From Planctomycetota bacterium (lineage in GTDB: Bacteria; Planctomycetota; Phycisphaerae; UBA1845), in contig JADFHG010000207.1 of assembly GCA_022567365.1 (NCBI GenBank), positions 1 through 6,910 on the forward strand: a DNA stretch of 6,910 bases, written 5' to 3'. The position numbers and the translations under genes were made by a program. Shown here one piece after another: positions 4,754 to 6,910 of the stretch. The notes under the pieces are model-generated. The model was not told the DNA's origin, searched no databases, and worked only from the letters and a program-made list of their open reading frames with translations. Numbering within the stretch: the first letter of the stretch is position 1; the number at the start of each line of letters is the position of its first letter.

Positions 4754-6733
4754 ATGGCCGCACAACCACCCATGGAGACCGCCGCGGCACAGCTCGATCT
4801 TGTGTTCCCGCCGGTTTCCCGACCGCCCGAGGAACAGGACTTGAGCAAACGGACAACCGCGAAGCCGAAACCCACGACCAAGGCCCCCCCTGCGCAGGGG
4901 GGCAACGCCCGTCGCGGCGCGAGCGCCGAGACGCTGGCCAAACAACAACGCGAGATTTCGGTTTCCGAGTTCTTCGCGAAAAACCGCCACCTTCTCGGAT
5001 TCGACAACAAGCGAAAGGCCCTGCTCACCACCGTCAAAGAGGCCGTCGATAACAGCCTCGACGCCTGCGAAGACGGCGGGATCCTCCCGGAAATCGAAGT
5101 CACCGTCAAACAGACGGACCAGGATCGCTTCCGAGTCACCATCCATGACAACGGTCCGGGCATCGTCAAGAGTCAAATACCCAATGTGTTTGGGAAATTG
5201 CTCTACGGGTCCAAGTTCCACCGCCTCAAGATGTCGCGCGGGCAGCAGGGGATCGGGATCAGCGCCGCGGGCATGTACGGGCTCATTACGACCGGAAAAC
5301 CCGTCAGGATCATCAGCCGCACCGGCAAGCGCGCGACCGCCCACATGTACCACCTCGCGATCGACACGAAGAAAAATCGTCCCGACATCATCAAAGAGGA
5401 AACCGTCGAAGTCGATTGGCACCACGGCACCGAGGTCGTCATCGAATTAGTGGCGTCGTACAACAAGGGCCGACAGAGCATCGACGAATACCTCGAATTG
5501 ACGGCCATCGCGAACGCGCACGCCCGCTTCATCTACCACCCGCCGATCGGCAAAACGGTCATAATCGAACGCAGCACCCAGACGCTCCCCGAGGAGACGA
5601 AGGAGATCCAGCCACACCCGTACGGCATCGAACTCGGCACGTTTATCAAGATGCTCAAGGAGACCCACGCGAAGAAGCTCGGCGCGTTTCTGGCAACCGA
5701 GTTTTCGCGCGTGAGCGACGCGGTCGCAAAAAAGGTGTGTGGCCAGGCAGGGTTGACTACTGCAACCTGGGTAAACGGAATCGATCCGCCGACCGCCGAA
5801 CGGATATACAATGTCCTCCAAGACACGAAACTCAAGGCGCCTTCGACCAACTGCCTCGCGCCGATCGGGGCCGAGGCCATACTCGCGGGTCTCTTAAAGG
5901 GAATCAAGGCCGAGTTCTACACCGCGAGCACGCGGCCTCCGAGCGTATATCGAGGCAACCCGTTTCAGATCGAGGTCGGTCTCGCGTACGGCGGCCAGCT
6001 CGGCAGCGATCACCGCGACGACGGTTCGGCGAACGGCAAGACCGACAAGACCGACAAGACTCAGGCACGGATCATCCGATTCGCCAATCGCGTGCCGCTT
6101 CTCTATCAGCAAAGCTCCTGCTGCACCCACAAAGCCGTCGTCGACACGAATTGGGGCAACTACGGTCTGTCGCAGTCGTCCGGAGCGCCGCCGCGCGCTC
6201 CGATCGTCATCCTGATCCACATGGCCAGCGTATGGGTGCCGTTCATTTCCGAGGGCAAAGAGGCGATCGCGGACTACGACGAGATTCGCAAGGAGGTCCG
6301 TCTCGCACTGGCCGAGTGCGGCCGACGGCTGGGGATCCTCCTTCGCCGCAAGCGCAAGAAAGCCGCCCACGCAAAGCGCCGCGACGTGTTCACCCGCTAT
6401 ATCGACGAAGTCGTCGAAGCCGCCCGCGCGATTACGGTGATCAACAAGGACGAGTTCCGCAAGGCCCTGGTCGCCCGCTCGCGGGTCCACACCGAACAAG
6501 CCGACGTCGAGTTCGACGATCACGGGAAAGTCATCAAACCAAAGACCGTCCGCAACGACCTCGGCCTGTCTGATACAGTCGTCGTCGAGCAGAACCAGGA
6601 ACCGCCGGATCCGCTGGCGTTGTTTGATGTAGGGGAGGCGGTCGGGCAAGTGGTGAAGGCGGGGCGGAAGAAGACACACATGACGGCCCGAGGCAAGATG
6701 ACGAGACAATCGAAACGGGGAGTGCGCCGATGA
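4754..6733 (+). CDS. top6B: DNA topoisomerase VI subunit B (ATPase), 659 aa
   Basis: This is the ATPase and clamp subunit of type IIB topoisomerase, which with subunit A (Spo11-like nuclease) passes one DNA duplex through another. The GHKL ATP site is complete: N-box KEAVDNSLDA (95-104; E96, N100), DNGPGI (132-137) and RGQQGIGIS (162-170). A helix-two-turn-helix region with CGQAGLTTATWVNGIDPPTAERI lies at about 329-351. The transducer domain has RFANRVPLLYQQSSC (442-456) and K460 in THKAV, the likely switch lysine that contacts ATP. Compared with the ~530-residue archaeal enzymes it has an extra basic Pro/Ala-rich N-terminus of about 65 residues, an Asp/Lys/Thr-rich loop at 427-437, and a polar C-terminal tail after about 560 that ends in Arg and Lys. 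The start is set by the AAAGGAG site at 4739. The stop overlaps the next start (ATGA). Such enzymes are uncommon in bacteria. The identification is very firm. Confidence 0.96.
   Translation: MAAQPPMETAAAQLDLVFPPVSRPPEEQDLSKRTTAKPKPTTKAPPAQGGNARRGASAETLAKQQREISVSEFFAKNRHLLGFDNKRKALLTTVKEAVDNSLDACEDGGILPEIEVTVKQTDQDRFRVTIHDNGPGIVKSQIPNVFGKLLYGSKFHRLKMSRGQQGIGISAAGMYGLITTGKPVRIISRTGKRATAHMYHLAIDTKKNRPDIIKEETVEVDWHHGTEVVIELVASYNKGRQSIDEYLELTAIANAHARFIYHPPIGKTVIIERSTQTLPEETKEIQPHPYGIELGTFIKMLKETHAKKLGAFLATEFSRVSDAVAKKVCGQAGLTTATWVNGIDPPTAERIYNVLQDTKLKAPSTNCLAPIGAEAILAGLLKGIKAEFYTASTRPPSVYRGNPFQIEVGLAYGGQLGSDHRDDGSANGKTDKTDKTQARIIRFANRVPLLYQQSSCCTHKAVVDTNWGNYGLSQSSGAPPRAPIVILIHMASVWVPFISEGKEAIADYDEIRKEVRLALAECGRRLGILLRRKRKKAAHAKRRDVFTRYIDEVVEAARAITVINKDEFRKALVARSRVHTEQADVEFDDHGKVIKPKTVRNDLGLSDTVVVEQNQEPPDPLALFDVGEAVGQVVKAGRKKTHMTARGKMTRQSKRGVRR
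4885..4902. repeat. Perfect 18-bp palindrome inside the top6B 5' coding region
   Basis: CCCCCCTGCGCAGGGGGG is self-complementary over its full length. It encodes part of the low-complexity linker KAPPAQGG (residues 43-50), outside any conserved domain. It may be a REP-like insertion tolerated in a disordered N-terminus. Confidence 0.7.
6038..6058 (+). repeat. Short in-frame tandem repeat in top6B
   Basis: ACCGACAAG occurs twice in tandem (6041-6049, 6050-6058), preceded by another AAG and giving GK-TDK-TDK-TQ. The 9-bp period keeps the frame. It lies in a variable loop just before the conserved RFANRVPLL segment. Confidence 0.7.
6717..6722 (+). promoter_or_regulatory. Ribosome binding site of the downstream coupled frame
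   Basis: GGGGAG lies 7 bases before the ATG at 6730 and inside the last codons of top6B. It supports real translation initiation there. Confidence 0.55.
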
Positions 6734-6910
6734 AACGCGCGAACGATAGGGAAGAAGGCGAAGCGATGTTGCCGAGCTACCGGACGGCTATGCCGCCGTA
6801 CTGCATCGCCGAGCCCCAGCGGGGCGAACCGAGAATAGCCACGGGCGCGAGCCCGTGGGAGGAAGCCTCTCGCACCGATCAAGTCCCCGGTAGGGCGCAG
6901 CAGATCCTGG
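6730..6910 (+). CDS. Partial reading frame coupled to top6B; possible start of top6A
   Basis: The ATG at 6730 overlaps the top6B stop (ATGA) and has a strong GGGGAG site. The frame is open to the window end: 60 codons, beginning MKRANDREEGEAMLPSYRTA. An overlapping gene directly after top6B is most likely subunit A, the Tyr-dependent nuclease partner, because the two subunits are usually encoded together. None of its diagnostic parts (the winged-helix active-site Tyr, the Toprim acidic residues) would be expected this early, so the sequence itself does not prove it. Codons about 28-43 are the translation of two adjacent GC-rich hairpins (6813-6858), so this part is low-complexity and repeat-derived. 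The true functional start could instead be further downstream, with this frame as a short leader peptide. Confidence 0.5.
   Translation, partial: MKRANDREEGEAMLPSYRTAMPPYCIAEPQRGEPRIATGASPWEEASRTDQVPGRAQQIL
6813..6858 (+). repeat. Double-hairpin repeat inside the downstream frame
   Basis: Two hairpins lie side by side: GCCCC-AGC-GGGGC (6813-6825) and CCACGGGC-GCGA-GCCCGTGG (6839-6858). The second has the same CCACGGGC...GCCCGTG arms as the intergenic hairpin at 2686-2709, with a shorter loop. It looks like an intergenic palindromic element but lies in an open, well-initiated frame. Confidence 0.7.

Noticed and set aside
4459..5169. Minus-strand open frame of 236 codons
   Set aside because: It is antisense to the start of top6B and crosses the control region and dispersed element. 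It has no recognisable motif.
5416..6573. Plus-strand open frame of 385 codons
   Set aside because: It is an Arg-rich shifted-frame shadow of top6B. The real frame has all GHKL and transducer motifs without interruption.

Overview
The window is GC-rich bacterial chromosome, about 6.9 kb. It has two gene groups that diverge from an intergenic region at about 4402-4744. Leftward (minus strand) run hldE, gmhA, an NAD-dependent sugar-nucleotide epimerase/dehydratase and a small membrane-anchored protein. Rightward (plus strand) run the B subunit of type IIB DNA topoisomerase VI and an overlapping downstream reading frame that leaves the window. HldE plus GmhA means ADP-heptose synthesis, so the cell probably has a Gram-negative-type envelope or heptose-containing surface glycans. 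The same cell carries topoisomerase VI, which is typical of archaea and plants and uncommon in bacteria. The genes are surrounded by many short palindromic repeats. A Planctomycetota-like bacterium fits this combination, but that assignment is an inference and no rRNA or other phylogenetic marker is present.

Layout. 1-441: no gene I can defend; one inverted copy of a 28-bp palindromic repeat. 442-630 (-): 62-residue protein with an N-terminal hydrophobic segment. About 683-785: copy A of a roughly 100-bp dispersed element. 844-1773 (-): extended SDR epimerase. 1774-2027: gap with an operator-like inverted repeat, a second palindrome and another copy of the 28-bp repeat. 2028-2624 (-): gmhA. 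2625-2892: gap packed with palindromes, including the third 28-bp copy. 2893-4383 (-): hldE. 4384-4753: divergent control region with two candidate promoters, two sets of short tandem repeats and copy B of the dispersed element. 4754-6733 (+): top6B. 6730-end (+): coupled reading frame, possibly the start of top6A.

How the genes work together. GmhA isomerises sedoheptulose 7-phosphate to D-glycero-D-manno-heptose 7-phosphate. The kinase half of HldE phosphorylates C1, and after removal of the 7-phosphate by a GmhB-type phosphatase (not in this window) the other half of HldE adds AMP to give ADP-heptose. The neighbouring SDR could modify this or another nucleotide sugar; it is in the place where HldD might be expected but looks GalE/WcaG-like. 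Top6B is the ATPase subunit of a DNA strand-passage enzyme and has no evident link to heptose synthesis beyond sharing the divergent intergenic region.

The main items for a second look are the bacterial topoisomerase VI locus with palindromes in the 5' coding parts of both of its reading frames, the duplicated ~100-bp element whose copy B begins next to the likely top6B promoter, and the identical 28-bp palindrome found just 3' of hldE and gmhA and again beyond the small gene.
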